DNA from: CAWBRT01 sp963814745
Lineage (GTDB): Bacteria; Acidobacteriota; Terriglobia; Terriglobales; Acidobacteriaceae
Reading direction: 5' to 3'
Length of the DNA stretch: 64,000 nucleotides
Assembly (NCBI GenBank): GCA_963814745.1
Contig: CAWFEA010000004.1
Coordinates: 372,001 to 436,000 of the forward strand
Positions 24,843 to 33,978 of the stretch are shown one piece after another (the stretch's first letter is position 1; each line of letters begins with the position of its first letter). The notes beneath the pieces are model-generated. The model was not told where the DNA came from. It searched no databases and saw nothing but the letters and a program-made list of their open reading frames with translations. Position numbers and translations under genes: made by a program.

Positions 24843-26645
24843 GAGTCTCCCGCGACTTTCAATCCCCTGGCGACTCCCTTGGCTATTTTGAGTAGTCCAC
24901 TGTGCCGGGCGAGTGTGTTGTCCCTGAATTCGGAGAGCCCGCGGCGCAGCAGCACGCCCGTATTGTGGACGATTCCGAAGCCGCCGGCCTGCTGTTGAGG
25001 CTGCCCGCGATCCACGATCTCGATGTTCAGCACCTGGCCCGGATCATCCACCTGGACTTCCAGCTTCAAAAAGCCCTTCTCGAAAGAAAAGGGCATGCTG
25101 GCTTCGTCAACCAGCACCCTCTGGATGACCGCCGAATCCGGTTCGTATTTGCTCAGCAAGAAGCGGCCAGAGCACAGTTCGCGATTAGCCAATTGGAATC
25201 TTCTGGTAAAGAACTGAACCTCGACCGAGTCGTTCGAAAGCCTTCTCTTTAAACAGCTCCTCACCAACTGAGCGTCAAGGGTCGGCCAGGACAAAGCAGG
25301 TTCCAGTTTGTGCAACTCGGCCACAAAGCCCTCCAATACTCCACAGCCGTTACGAAAATACTCATGGTGCTCCACCAGGAGCGCCGGTCTGCCAAGGAAG
25401 AGATCGAATGCAAAATCAAATAGGCATTGCGGATAGCGCCTTTGAAAAATCGGGAATCCGTTGTACCGGGTAACGGCCGGCAGGAGAAGGTCGCCGACTG
25501 TGAGGTCATCCAATCCACTGTTCCTCGGAAAGCACGTGGTGTTCACCGCCGCCAGATAGTTGTTGGAGCGCAATGCCGGGATCGCGGCCGTAGAAAACCG
25601 TCCTTGAGGAAACACCATCACCGGCTCGAATCCAGTACCGGTGCGCTTCCTCTGGGACTCCATCCTATGCATGGCCAGACCTGCTCTCCTGCCGAGAAGC
25701 GCCGGGGCCCGTGCTTCAAATTCCTTGTTTGTGTGGTCGCATCCGTGAACGCAGATCGAGAGGTTAGAACTGTCGCTGATAACGCGCGCCGCGTCCCGCT
25801 TGGAAGTGCGCCAGTAATTCCATGGAATAAAGGCAATTGATGTTCCATAGTTGCTGCGCTGCATGGATTTCAGCAAAACGCCGTAGTCCAGAAAACCGTA
25901 TTTTTCAGTCAGTAGTGGATCGTCAATAATGAGTCTAGCCGTAGGTTCCGGGCCATGCCAACAGCTTTCCCTGAAGCAGTGGCGGAGGAAAATCAGAACT
26001 GGAATCAGCCGATCGTAGTGCTCTTGTAGCTGGTGGCCGCGGCTCAGCGGTTCATTGAGATCAGGCAGAGTGGTTCCGGCTAGGAGAAAAACCTGCAACG
26101 GCCCCTGGGCTATTCGGATGAACGTTGGGCGATCATTGGCAGCTACAATTACTTCGGGAACGGGAGTTGCATCGCGCAATTCAAAGACAGGTATCGGTTC
26201 CCGGTTCCGCCGTGAAAAGTTGCAGCCCGGCAAGTTGCCGGGTAAAGGTCATCGCTTCCCGGGGAAAAGCAAAAAGTGTATCTGGGCCGTCCGTCCGACT
26301 GATTCCGCAAACAACTCCAGCCGTGAGCCACGAGAGCGCGCTGTTTTGCTCCGTCGAACCGCTGCAGCCGAAGACCAGCAACTGCGCGTCGGACTCATCG
26401 ACAAACCGTCGCGTGTCGGTTGCCGGAGTCAAAGCCTTATGTAGCACTGCCAGCGTCTCAGCGCTCATCGCCAAACAGCATGGGCCAGACTGTAGCTCAC
26501 TGAGAAGGCGTTCCTTGGAGACCCCGCCGTCTTCGATTGCTACGGCTTTCGTCGAGACGCCCATCCAGGCCGCGAGGCTCAGGAAGCGTTGATCTTGTGC
26601 CGCAGGTATAGGCCCCGACAGTAAAACCAACTTCCTCATCTCCAC
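24839..26645 (-). pseudogene. NodB-like (polysaccharide deacetylase fold) protein, one frameshift
   Basis: The N-terminal 145 codons (start GTG 26645, AGGAG eight bases upstream) read MRKLVLLSGPIPAAQDQRFL onward and end at FTAE. The next frame continues REPIPVFELRDATPVPEVIV to 24839. A one-base change near 26205 would give about 600 residues. The C-terminal part contains LIIDDPLLTEKYGFLDYGVL, an Asp-Asp pair, and CVHGCDHTNKEF with a His-x-x-x-His pair, plus PVMVFPQGRFS. These resemble metal and substrate motifs of carbohydrate esterase 4/DUF2334-type proteins. Sugar deacetylation is therefore possible but unproven. No signal peptide is evident. The stop overlaps the acyltransferase start by four bases. 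Confidence 0.6.
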
Positions 26646-26750
26646 ATTCTCTGCTCCTTCCATATCGGAAGCAAGAGATGCCCTTCCGGTATTCAAAAGG
26701 AATTCTCAGATGGGCGCGACAAGTCTAGATGCAGAGCGCTTCGCCAGGAA

Positions 26751-26990
26751 GAGGTTTTTGCCGGAGGTTTTCTCGACCAACTCCCAGCCCGGCTCATTGG
26801 CGACAACGTCTATGACTCCGACGCGCTCGACCAAAAGCTCGCCCAAGAATATGGCATCGAACTGATTGCTCCGAACCGGCAGCACCGGAGCAAAGGCCAG
26901 GATGGACACAAACTGCGCCGCTATAGCCGACGCTGGAAAGTAGAAAGACTCTTTGACTGGGTGCTCCACTTCCGCCTAGTCACCCGCTGA
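26751..26990 (+). pseudogene. IS5-family transposase, C-terminal remnant
   Basis: An 80-codon frame without a start codon reads EEVFAGGFLDQLPARLIGDN, then VYDSDALDQKLAQEYGIELI, APNRQHRSKGQDGHKLRRYS and RRWKVERLFDWVLHFRLVTR, then stop. The GDNVYDSD segment carries the second Asp of the DDE triad and RRWKVERLF the Glu, as in IS5-family (IS427-like) transposases. The first Asp and the N-terminus are gone and no terminal repeats were recognised, so this is a dead fragment. It marks past insertion between the NodB-like gene and the beta-helix gene. Confidence 0.75.
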
Positions 26991-27374
26991 GAGACGAACT
27001 CCGGCACACGCTCCGCCCATATCACACCCGCCATAAAGCTGCCATGACCCGTAGCTCCGGTTGCCGGCTCGCATCCATGCCCATGCCGAGTTGAAGGTTT
27101 GCCCCCAAGCGCCGATAGATACCTCGTATGCGTCGGCGCGCTCTGAATGTTCGCAAACGGGTTGCACGTGGCACGCGCGTCTACCTCGCACTCACATCGA
27201 ACTGCTTTTCCGGGGCGCCACTGACCGACGGCTGTCAGTTCGTTATTGCGAGTGCAGAAACGCCACGTTCACACAGCACTGGAGTTATCGAGTCGGCGCT
27301 AGACATCCCAAGCAGCACATGGGACATCGTAAGTGGCCCGAAGTGTCGATCATGATATTAACGTGGAAGGCAAT
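26991..27374. other. Gap without a recognisable gene
   Basis: Nothing coding was recognised on either strand. It probably includes the promoter of the beta-helix gene and remains of the IS5 insertion. Confidence 0.4.
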
Positions 27375-29270
27375 ATGTACCGACTTTTAATTGTGTTCGC
27401 GTTTCTTACAACTTCCGGTTTTGGCAGCTTAATGAATGTCTATGTTCAAGACAACACAGCGGCTGCCACAATCGAAAGTCAACGCGCTGCCTTAGACGGT
27501 AGTAGTTGTGACAAGGCTTATCCGATCGCCTGGACCAACACTTCAACTAATTGGGGCAAAGCCGGGACGCAAATCGGCGTTGGAAGTACAGTGCATCTAT
27601 GCGGCACGATCAACATGCCAGCCGGAGCTGCGGGGCTGATCGTCCAGGGCAGTGGCACGGCCACGCAGCCGATTACAATTCTGTTCGAGCCAAACGCCAT
27701 CTTGCAATCTCCGGTCTTTGGCGGCCAGGTCAATTGCTACTCGGCATCTACCTGCTTGGCCGCGATTTCGATTGTCCTACACAATTTCATTATTATCGAC
27801 GGTGGCACGAACGGAATCATCCAGAACACCGCAAACGGAACGAACTTGGCCTATCAGCAAACCAGCGTCGGGGTCGATGCCTACGGCTCGAACATCATCA
27901 TCCGCAACCTGAAGATACAAAATATCTACATCAACGATCCGGCCTCCACTTCGACGGCTGGAGCGAGTACAGCAGACATCGCGATTCCACGCGGCTCGAC
28001 GAACGTCACTGTCTGCAATAGCACGCTAAACAACTCTCGCTACGGGATCTCGGTGAACGGGAATGGCGGGGCACCTCCAAGCTGGCCGTTGCCAAGTTGC
28101 AGCTCGAACAGCTTTCCGACGGGCTTTAATGTCTTTGGCAACACGCTTGTCGATCACGCCTGGTTCATCACGCCGGGGGGCCTAGATAACGAGATCGTCA
28201 ACCTGTTCAACAACGACATCAGCAACGACCTTAATTGGGTTACTGCGGCAGACACATATCACACCGACGGCATTCTTGCGGATTCGGCTGATTCAACCGA
28301 GATCGTCCTTTATCTCTTTAACAATTATTTTCACGACGGCCTTTTCGGGACAGCGCAAGCATACTGCACCTATTACGCTGCACTCGGCGGTTGTCGAATG
28401 TATGCCTTCAACAACGTGATGACGTATCCTCTTACCGGGACCACTCATGGAGGCGAGGTATTGGGAAATCGAGGCATTTCACTGTACGTAGGAGCCGGTA
28501 CCACTAACCCCACGCAAGAAGGAACGAGCTATTTCTACAATAATACCTTTGCCAACGGCGGCCATTCGATAGAGATTGCGAGCGATGGCGACTATGGAGC
28601 GATTGCCAATAACCTCGTTGCCGGCAACGGGGTAAGCACGAACGGCTTCCTGTTTAACAATTATGGGCTTCACACCCTGCCCCAAGCGTTGGCCGCCTGC
28701 GACTATAACCTGCTGTGGAACCTCAACAAGACGCCTTACACCAGCAACGTGGCGATGAATGGGGCTAAGGCTTGGAACCTTGCGACTTGGCACAGCATTA
28801 GCGGATTCGATGCACACACAGTTACCGGCAATCCTAATCTCAATAGCAGCTATATTCCGCAAACCGGGTCGCCCGCAATCGGCGCAGGAAAAAACCTGAC
28901 GTCGCTGTGCCAGAGTACACCTGGCCTGACAGCACTGTGCTTCGACAAGAATGGTAAACCTCGCCCGAGTATAGGCGCATGGGACATAGGTGCATACGAG
29001 ACTACTGCCGTATACACAATCTCCGTTGCCACCAACAGCCTGGGAAGGATCATGTCGAGCGACGGCATTGTCGATTGTGGGGAGGCTTGTTCAATTAACG
29101 TCAGGTCTGGAGAGTCGGTCACCTTGACAGCTTTGCCCATTGCACGAGCGAGCTTCCTGAGTTGGGATGGTGCAGCGTCGGTGTGCGCAGGAAATCCATG
29201 TATACTGAGCAATGTGACGGCCAACCGGACCGTTAAGGCCAACTTCTCAACGCCGAAGACAGCGAAATAA
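27375..29270 (+). CDS. Secreted parallel beta-helix protein with C-terminal InlB-like repeat domain
   Basis: 631-aa exported protein. A short signal peptide (LLIVFAFLTTSGFG) is followed by about 500 residues of right-handed beta-helix rungs rich in Asn, Ser and Gly (for example NIIIRNLKIQNIYINDPAST, VNLFNNDISNDLNWV, TSYFYNNTFANGGHSIEIAS). The helix ends with the closing segment SIGAWDIGAYE. A last domain of about 75 residues (TISVATNSLGRIMSSDG, ESVTLTALPIARASFLSWDG) resembles the divergent InlB B-repeat/Big fold. Such proteins are often polysaccharide lyases or epimerases. No catalytic residues can be picked with confidence. Many Cys residues suggest disulfides. It lies inside the polysaccharide cluster and may trim or bind the polymer. 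Confidence 0.82.
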   Translation: MYRLLIVFAFLTTSGFGSLMNVYVQDNTAAATIESQRAALDGSSCDKAYPIAWTNTSTNWGKAGTQIGVGSTVHLCGTINMPAGAAGLIVQGSGTATQPITILFEPNAILQSPVFGGQVNCYSASTCLAAISIVLHNFIIIDGGTNGIIQNTANGTNLAYQQTSVGVDAYGSNIIIRNLKIQNIYINDPASTSTAGASTADIAIPRGSTNVTVCNSTLNNSRYGISVNGNGGAPPSWPLPSCSSNSFPTGFNVFGNTLVDHAWFITPGGLDNEIVNLFNNDISNDLNWVTAADTYHTDGILADSADSTEIVLYLFNNYFHDGLFGTAQAYCTYYAALGGCRMYAFNNVMTYPLTGTTHGGEVLGNRGISLYVGAGTTNPTQEGTSYFYNNTFANGGHSIEIASDGDYGAIANNLVAGNGVSTNGFLFNNYGLHTLPQALAACDYNLLWNLNKTPYTSNVAMNGAKAWNLATWHSISGFDAHTVTGNPNLNSSYIPQTGSPAIGAGKNLTSLCQSTPGLTALCFDKNGKPRPSIGAWDIGAYETTAVYTISVATNSLGRIMSSDGIVDCGEACSINVRSGESVTLTALPIARASFLSWDGAASVCAGNPCILSNVTANRTVKANFSTPKTAK

Positions 29271-29421
29271 AGGATCGTGGTACAGAACGTAGCGCCGCAG
29301 TACCTCCCCGTTGGGACGCCACAAACCTACAGCCGACCAAAAACTATAGTGATGCTGAGCCGATCCAACCGGGGCGGCTATTTTGTTGCTGCGGGGAGAT
29401 TGAGCTGACTGGTATTCGTCC

Positions 29422-30381
29422 TTACCTGTCAGGTGTTATTGAGTCGTGAATTGAGTTCGAGTCGGGCCAAAGACGTCCGAGTTGGAGCTCGACACTTCTT
29501 GGTTTGAACGAAATTCCTCCGCTGTTCGGATAGAAGGTAAGCTCACCTACGTACGGCTTGCCGTCGATTTCATAGAAATCGACACGCACGAATGGGAAAT
29601 CCGCGACTAAACGTTCTGAAGCCCAAATCATCTTTGCGAGGGACTGCGGCCGTTCAATATCTTCGGGATCGAAGGGGCAAACATAGCGAAAAGGTAGACG
29701 ATTCCAATCGGTGTCATAGAAGAACTGCCGGTGCTTGTGCAAACGCCCTAGGTCCACTTGCACGAACGTTGCGCGTCCGCCAAATACAAAAACCTTATAG
29801 TCTGGTGGCGTGCCTGCCTGGCCCATAAAGGGCTCCACCAGCAGCTTACGGTCAATCAGCGTGTACGCCCATTCTCTGAGTTTCTTGCCAAAATCGGTTC
29901 GCATCCACCGCCCGGCGGTCTTCTCTATTCGATCCCAATCCTGATCTCGCTGACCCAGGACGAATATGTTCCACCCGCTACCGTGATTGGCCTTCAGAAC
30001 GTAAGGAATCGGCCAATTTCGTTCGTGTCTTGGAGGAAGTGTCTTTCCACACCAGAGAGTCGGAATGGTCCACCCTGCGCCAAGCACTTCAGCGACATAC
30101 TCCTTGACCCGGATCTTGTCGCTCAAGCGCGGCAGGCGTGAATCCCGATCACAAAGCTTGCGATGAATGATTTTTTCATTGAATGTCTCTGGCCGTTGTA
30201 AGCGAGGAAGCCGCCAATGGTTCCGCAAAAATTCGAGGCGCAGGGCGGCGTGTAGCGGCAGGCTTTGGAGCGCTCCATTCCATACAGCTTCCCGGACTTG
30301 ACGTACTCCATTTCGTACGCGTCTCAAAATAAGCCAAATCAAGCTGGACCTCAATGTCATCCGCAATTGCTGTAAATCCAT
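29422..30381 (-). CDS. TupA-like ATP-grasp protein
   Basis: 319-aa protein matching the TupA-like ATP-grasp family found in capsule and teichuronopeptide loci. Landmarks: RPETFNEKIIHRKLCDRDSR, VKEYVAEVLGAGWTIPTLW, the ATP-binding PIPYVLKANHGSGWNI, PPDYKVFVFGGRATFVQVD and VRVDFYEIDGKPYVGELTFY with the metal-binding Asp and Glu. ATP-grasp enzymes join a carboxylate to an amine, so it may add an amino acid or similar group to a uronic acid in the polymer; that is inference. GGAG lies four bases before ATG 30381. It is on the opposite strand to most of the cluster. Confidence 0.82.
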   Translation of the reverse strand: MDLQQLRMTLRSSLIWLILRRVRNGVRQVREAVWNGALQSLPLHAALRLEFLRNHWRLPRLQRPETFNEKIIHRKLCDRDSRLPRLSDKIRVKEYVAEVLGAGWTIPTLWCGKTLPPRHERNWPIPYVLKANHGSGWNIFVLGQRDQDWDRIEKTAGRWMRTDFGKKLREWAYTLIDRKLLVEPFMGQAGTPPDYKVFVFGGRATFVQVDLGRLHKHRQFFYDTDWNRLPFRYVCPFDPEDIERPQSLAKMIWASERLVADFPFVRVDFYEIDGKPYVGELTFYPNSGGISFKPRSVELQLGRLWPDSNSIHDSITPDR

Positions 30382-30827
30382 TTTTCTCCAGATACCCTAT
30401 TGATAATGTTGACGTTGCGCGAGATGTGATGGCGTCAGATAGCATGTAGTTCGCGCTGCATTCAACGTAAGCTTGGTTGTAGAACTCACGCAATTCTTCC
30501 CATTTTTCGTTACAACAAGATTAAATATAGGCATCGGCTTAAAGCGCTTGTAAAGCGAGTCGGACCTTCTTCAAGGGCCGACTGGATCGACAGAATTAGT
30601 CGAAATTTAACTCCAGTGTCACGGAAGCCTGCTAACCTGACTGCATTGACCGAAAGCCGTTTGACTAAGACAAAACTTGTATCACTGGTGTGCAAAACCT
30701 GTGAAGGCAGGGGATGCTAAGCCAGAATAGCGAAGCTCTGACTATAAAAGGCGGGATGGATAATGGCGATGATCGTGCCGAAGGCTCTCCAAGTGGCTAA
30801 CGATGAGTCCAATAGGGCGGTATTCGT
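30382..30827. other. Gap without a recognisable gene
   Basis: A minus-strand frame ending inside the TupA-like gene has an open N-terminal part, but no family, ribosome site or sensible C-terminus. I do not call it. AT content is higher than in flanking genes, consistent with promoter DNA between divergent genes. Confidence 0.4.
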
Positions 30828-31307
30828 GTGAATGTGGAATATTTGTGCATTTCGCCGGACGTTGAGTTGGGCCAGGGAGTAAAGCTTGCCAAGTTTGTCA
30901 ATCTTTACGGATGCACCGTTGGGGATGAAAGCAAGATAGGCGCGTTTGTGGAGATCCAAAAAAACGCCTCGATTGGCCGGTGCTGCAAGATCTCCAGTCA
31001 CACGTTTATCTGTGAAGGCGTCGTTATTGAAGACAACGTTTTTGTCGGACACGGGGTTGTATTCATTAACGACTCTTATCCACGGGCAACCGTTGCCGGG
31101 GAGCAACTCCAGACTGAGAAAGACTGGGTCGTTGAGCGCACATTGGTCAAGCGAGGTGCCTCGATAGGATCGGGCGCCACCATACTGTCAAAGCTCACCA
31201 TTGGCGAAAATGCCATTGTCGGAGCGGGAAGTGTGGTAACCCGCGACGTGCCGCCAAACACCATCGTTGCCGGCAATCCGGCTCGCATACTTCGCCGAAT
31301 CAAGTAG
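30828..31307 (+). CDS. Sugar N-acetyltransferase, hexapeptide type (WlbB/FdtC-like)
   Basis: 159-aa left-handed beta-helix transferase: GQGVKLAKFVNLYGCTVGDE, GAFVEIQKNASIGRCCKISS, IEDNVFVGHGVVFINDSYPR, then GASIGSGATILSKLTIGENA and the closing VAGNPARILRRIK. The FINDSYPR loop is typical of nucleotide-sugar N-acetyltransferases such as WbpD/WlbB and FdtC, which acetylate 3-amino sugars. The DegT aminotransferase gene follows after 82 bases, so the two probably make a 3-acetamido sugar nucleotide. GTG 30828 follows an AGGGCGG-like site; a second GTG lies two codons later. Confidence 0.87.
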   Translation: MNVEYLCISPDVELGQGVKLAKFVNLYGCTVGDESKIGAFVEIQKNASIGRCCKISSHTFICEGVVIEDNVFVGHGVVFINDSYPRATVAGEQLQTEKDWVVERTLVKRGASIGSGATILSKLTIGENAIVGAGSVVTRDVPPNTIVAGNPARILRRIK

Positions 31308-31389
31308 TGCTCTGCCCTTACGCGGAGGCAGTCCGTGTGCTCCGCCCCGTTGCGCATCCAGAGATCTAAATAAACCCCTACAGAGAATT

Positions 31390-32646
31390 ATGTCGCTCCC
31401 TGTTCCTTTTCTCGACTTGGTAGCTTTACACCGCGAACTCGAAGTCGAACTGATCCAAGTGGTCCGCGAATCGCTGCGAACGGCAGGATTCGTAGGTGGA
31501 CCTATGGTGAACGACTTTGAGCAGGCTTTCGCGGACTTCTGCGAAACGAAATATTGCGTTGGAGTTGGTAGCGGAACCGATGCGGTGCGCTTTGCGCTTC
31601 TGGCCGGAGGCATTCGTACGGGAGATGCAGTCTTGACAGTTCCCAATACCTTCATCGCCACCGCCGAGGCTATTTCCCAAGCCGGAGCCGTGCCGGAATT
31701 TATTGACGTCGACGAACGCACCTCCACGATGGCCCCGGCCAAACTCGTTGAATTCATCGAGAGCGGCTGCGAGTGCCGCAGCTATCGCCCATCCGGGAGC
31801 CGGCCTCATGGCTCCGACGAAGAAATTCCCGCATTGTTCTCGCGGCGGAGCGGCAAACGCTTGGCCGCGATTGTTCCGGTTCATCTTTACGGGCAGACGG
31901 CCAATATGGATCCAATTCTTGAGATCGCAAACAAACACCGCCTGATCGTGATTGAGGACGCATGCCAAGCACACGGAGCAAAATACTTTTCGAAAGCGCA
32001 AGACCGGTGGTGTAGGGCGGGATCAATGGGAGGTGCAGCCGCCTTCAGTTTTTATCCCGGCAAGAATTTGGGCGCCTGCGGGGAGGCCGGAGCCATCACC
32101 ACTAACGACGAAGAGCTGGCAAGAACGGCTCGCATGTTGCGCAACCACGGCCAAGCCAAGAAGTACTATCACGATGTGGAAGGTTACAACGGTCGGTTGG
32201 ATGCGATCCAGGCGGGCTTTCTGAAAGCCAAGTTGAAACATTTAGCAGACTGGAATCATGACCGCCGCGAGGTCGCCGCCCGCTATCGCGAAATGTTCAA
32301 CAGCCATGGATCTGTAATCCTGCCGCATGAGCCCGAATGGGCAAATTCGGTCTACCATCTCTTTGTCATCCGGGTTGCTCAGCGTGACGATCTGATGAAG
32401 CGCCTGGCGGAGGAAGGCATCGGCGCAGGAATTCACTACCCAATCCCATTGCATTTGCAAAAGGCCTATGCGCACCTGGCTTACACGGCAGGAGACTTTC
32501 CAGTTGCGGAAAAAGTGGCCCGCGAAATCGTGTCGCTCCCAATGTATCCCCAACTCACTACGACGCAGCAAGCCAAGGTAGTCGATGTTGTACGGCGGTT
32601 TTGCCACGAGAGGTCGGCCGCTGCATTAATGATGTCAGGTCATTGA
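31390..32646 (+). CDS. DegT/DnrJ/EryC1/StrS sugar aminotransferase
   Basis: 418-aa PLP-dependent transaminase that aminates keto sugar nucleotides. It starts MSLPVPFLDLVALHRELEVE. Family motifs are GVGSGTDAVRFAL, VPNTFIATAEAI, IVPVHLYGQTANMD, IEDACQAHGA with Asp190 for the PLP ring nitrogen, and FSFYPGKNLGACGEAGA with the PLP Lys225. RNHGQAKKYYHDVEGYNGRL is also typical. It contains a somewhat long loop around 126-156 compared with the usual 370-aa proteins. Together with the acetyltransferase it forms a sugar-modification pair. ATG 31390 gives the standard N-terminus; the open frame further upstream has no family similarity. Confidence 0.93.
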   Translation: MSLPVPFLDLVALHRELEVELIQVVRESLRTAGFVGGPMVNDFEQAFADFCETKYCVGVGSGTDAVRFALLAGGIRTGDAVLTVPNTFIATAEAISQAGAVPEFIDVDERTSTMAPAKLVEFIESGCECRSYRPSGSRPHGSDEEIPALFSRRSGKRLAAIVPVHLYGQTANMDPILEIANKHRLIVIEDACQAHGAKYFSKAQDRWCRAGSMGGAAAFSFYPGKNLGACGEAGAITTNDEELARTARMLRNHGQAKKYYHDVEGYNGRLDAIQAGFLKAKLKHLADWNHDRREVAARYREMFNSHGSVILPHEPEWANSVYHLFVIRVAQRDDLMKRLAEEGIGAGIHYPIPLHLQKAYAHLAYTAGDFPVAEKVAREIVSLPMYPQLTTTQQAKVVDVVRRFCHERSAAALMMSGH

Positions 32647-32760
32647 GTTCAGGCGCTGCCACATGCTACGAGATAGGGCGAAGCGGAGTTGGTGTTGCTG
32701 ATCGAAGGGGCCTCGCCAGCAGCTTAAGTGCAAATGCCATGCGCTCGGAAAATCGCGACT

Positions 32761-33867
32761 ATGGTCAGAAAGCCAGACCACATCCCCACCCTCGACGGGT
32801 GGCGAGCCGTCGCAATTATTGCAGTAATGGTCAGTCATATTCTCCTCTGGAGCGCAGTGCCAGCTTCGCGCGTGGGTCGTCTGTTGTACTGGCAGATACA
32901 TACGCTAGGCGAGAAAGGTGTAGAAGTATTCTTCTGTCTGAGCGGATTTCTTATCACCTCGCTTTTGGTTCGTGAGTATCAGAGGTACGGAAGAATTAAC
33001 ATCAGGGCATTCTATGTGCGTCGCGCGGCCCGAATCCTGCCCGCGGCACTAACGTATCTGGCGGTCGTATCGATTGTAGGATCAATCGGACTTATCCCAG
33101 TCAGCCACCGCGAGATAGTTGCTTCAGTTGCATTCTTTCGTAATTATGCACCCACCGAATCGTGCTGGTTCGCGGATCACTTCTGGTCACTCTCGGTGGA
33201 AGAGCACTTCTATCTGATTTGGCCGGGAATTCTGGCTATATCTCGCATTCGTGCGCGCTGGTACGCCGCCGCGGGCATCGCAATTGTCGTCGCCTGGCGA
33301 GCGGTTAATGCGCCTCTCATGCATACCGGATTCCGTCTTCATACTGACGCTCGGCTGGACGCAATTCTTCTCGGCTCTCTGGCGGCCTTGTATTGCCCGC
33401 AGTTGAAGCGCCGTTTAAAGAAAATCCGGCATGGACTTCTGTTGATTTTAGCGTGGTACCTGATATCCGATGTGTCAATGAGACATTTCGCGGAATCGTT
33501 CTGCAGGTTGTCCCGAGAGGGAAGCGTGATAGCGGCCATCGTATTCTGCCTTGCTCATGACGGTGTGTGGGCTAGAGTGCTCGAATGGTTTCCCCTTCGG
33601 TGGATTGGCCGCCTGTCATATAGCCTATACCTCTGGCAGCAGTTCTTCCTCCATATTTCGGCCGATAGACCAGGAGAAGTACCAGTGCGCGTCTGCATGG
33701 CGGTAGGTTGCGCATATCTGAGCTACAGGATCATAGAGACACCTGTTATTCGCATGGGGCACCTCTGGAGTTCGCGCCTCTATAGAGGTGCGCCTTATCT
33801 CTCCACTCGGCCTCCTGTCAGTGTGGTGCTTACGGGACGAGAGGCCGATGCGCTCCCCCCCAAATGA
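32761..33867 (+). CDS. Membrane acyltransferase 3 family (OafA/YrhL-like)
   Basis: About 368-aa integral membrane O-acyltransferase. It shows the family start HIPTLDGWRAVAIIAVMVSH with the catalytic His, the EVFFCLSGFLITSLL motif with Arg-rich RRAARILPAA, and FADHFWSLSVEEHFYLIWP. About ten hydrophobic helices follow, for example ILAISRIRARWYAAAGIAIV and WIGRLSYSLYLWQQFFLHI. Such proteins transfer acetyl or other acyl groups to surface sugars across the inner membrane. The start is uncertain: ATG 32761 is chosen because it puts the conserved region near the N-terminus; GTG 32728 and ATG 32734 are possible. Confidence 0.9.
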   Translation: MVRKPDHIPTLDGWRAVAIIAVMVSHILLWSAVPASRVGRLLYWQIHTLGEKGVEVFFCLSGFLITSLLVREYQRYGRINIRAFYVRRAARILPAALTYLAVVSIVGSIGLIPVSHREIVASVAFFRNYAPTESCWFADHFWSLSVEEHFYLIWPGILAISRIRARWYAAAGIAIVVAWRAVNAPLMHTGFRLHTDARLDAILLGSLAALYCPQLKRRLKKIRHGLLLILAWYLISDVSMRHFAESFCRLSREGSVIAAIVFCLAHDGVWARVLEWFPLRWIGRLSYSLYLWQQFFLHISADRPGEVPVRVCMAVGCAYLSYRIIETPVIRMGHLWSSRLYRGAPYLSTRPPVSVVLTGREADALPPK

Positions 33868-33978
33868 TCTAGCCTTCCGGTCGAACCAGGTATCTTAATC
33901 AGCAATACTCGCCGGGGATTGTGGGATGGTGCAGGCAAGATGAAGCAACCGTTGCTTCGCGGGAGTCGAAAGTAATCT

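Noticed and set aside
30176..30493. A 105-codon minus-strand frame upstream of the TupA-like gene.
   Set aside because: Only its first half looks protein-like and it runs out of frame into the TupA-like gene; no ribosome site was found.
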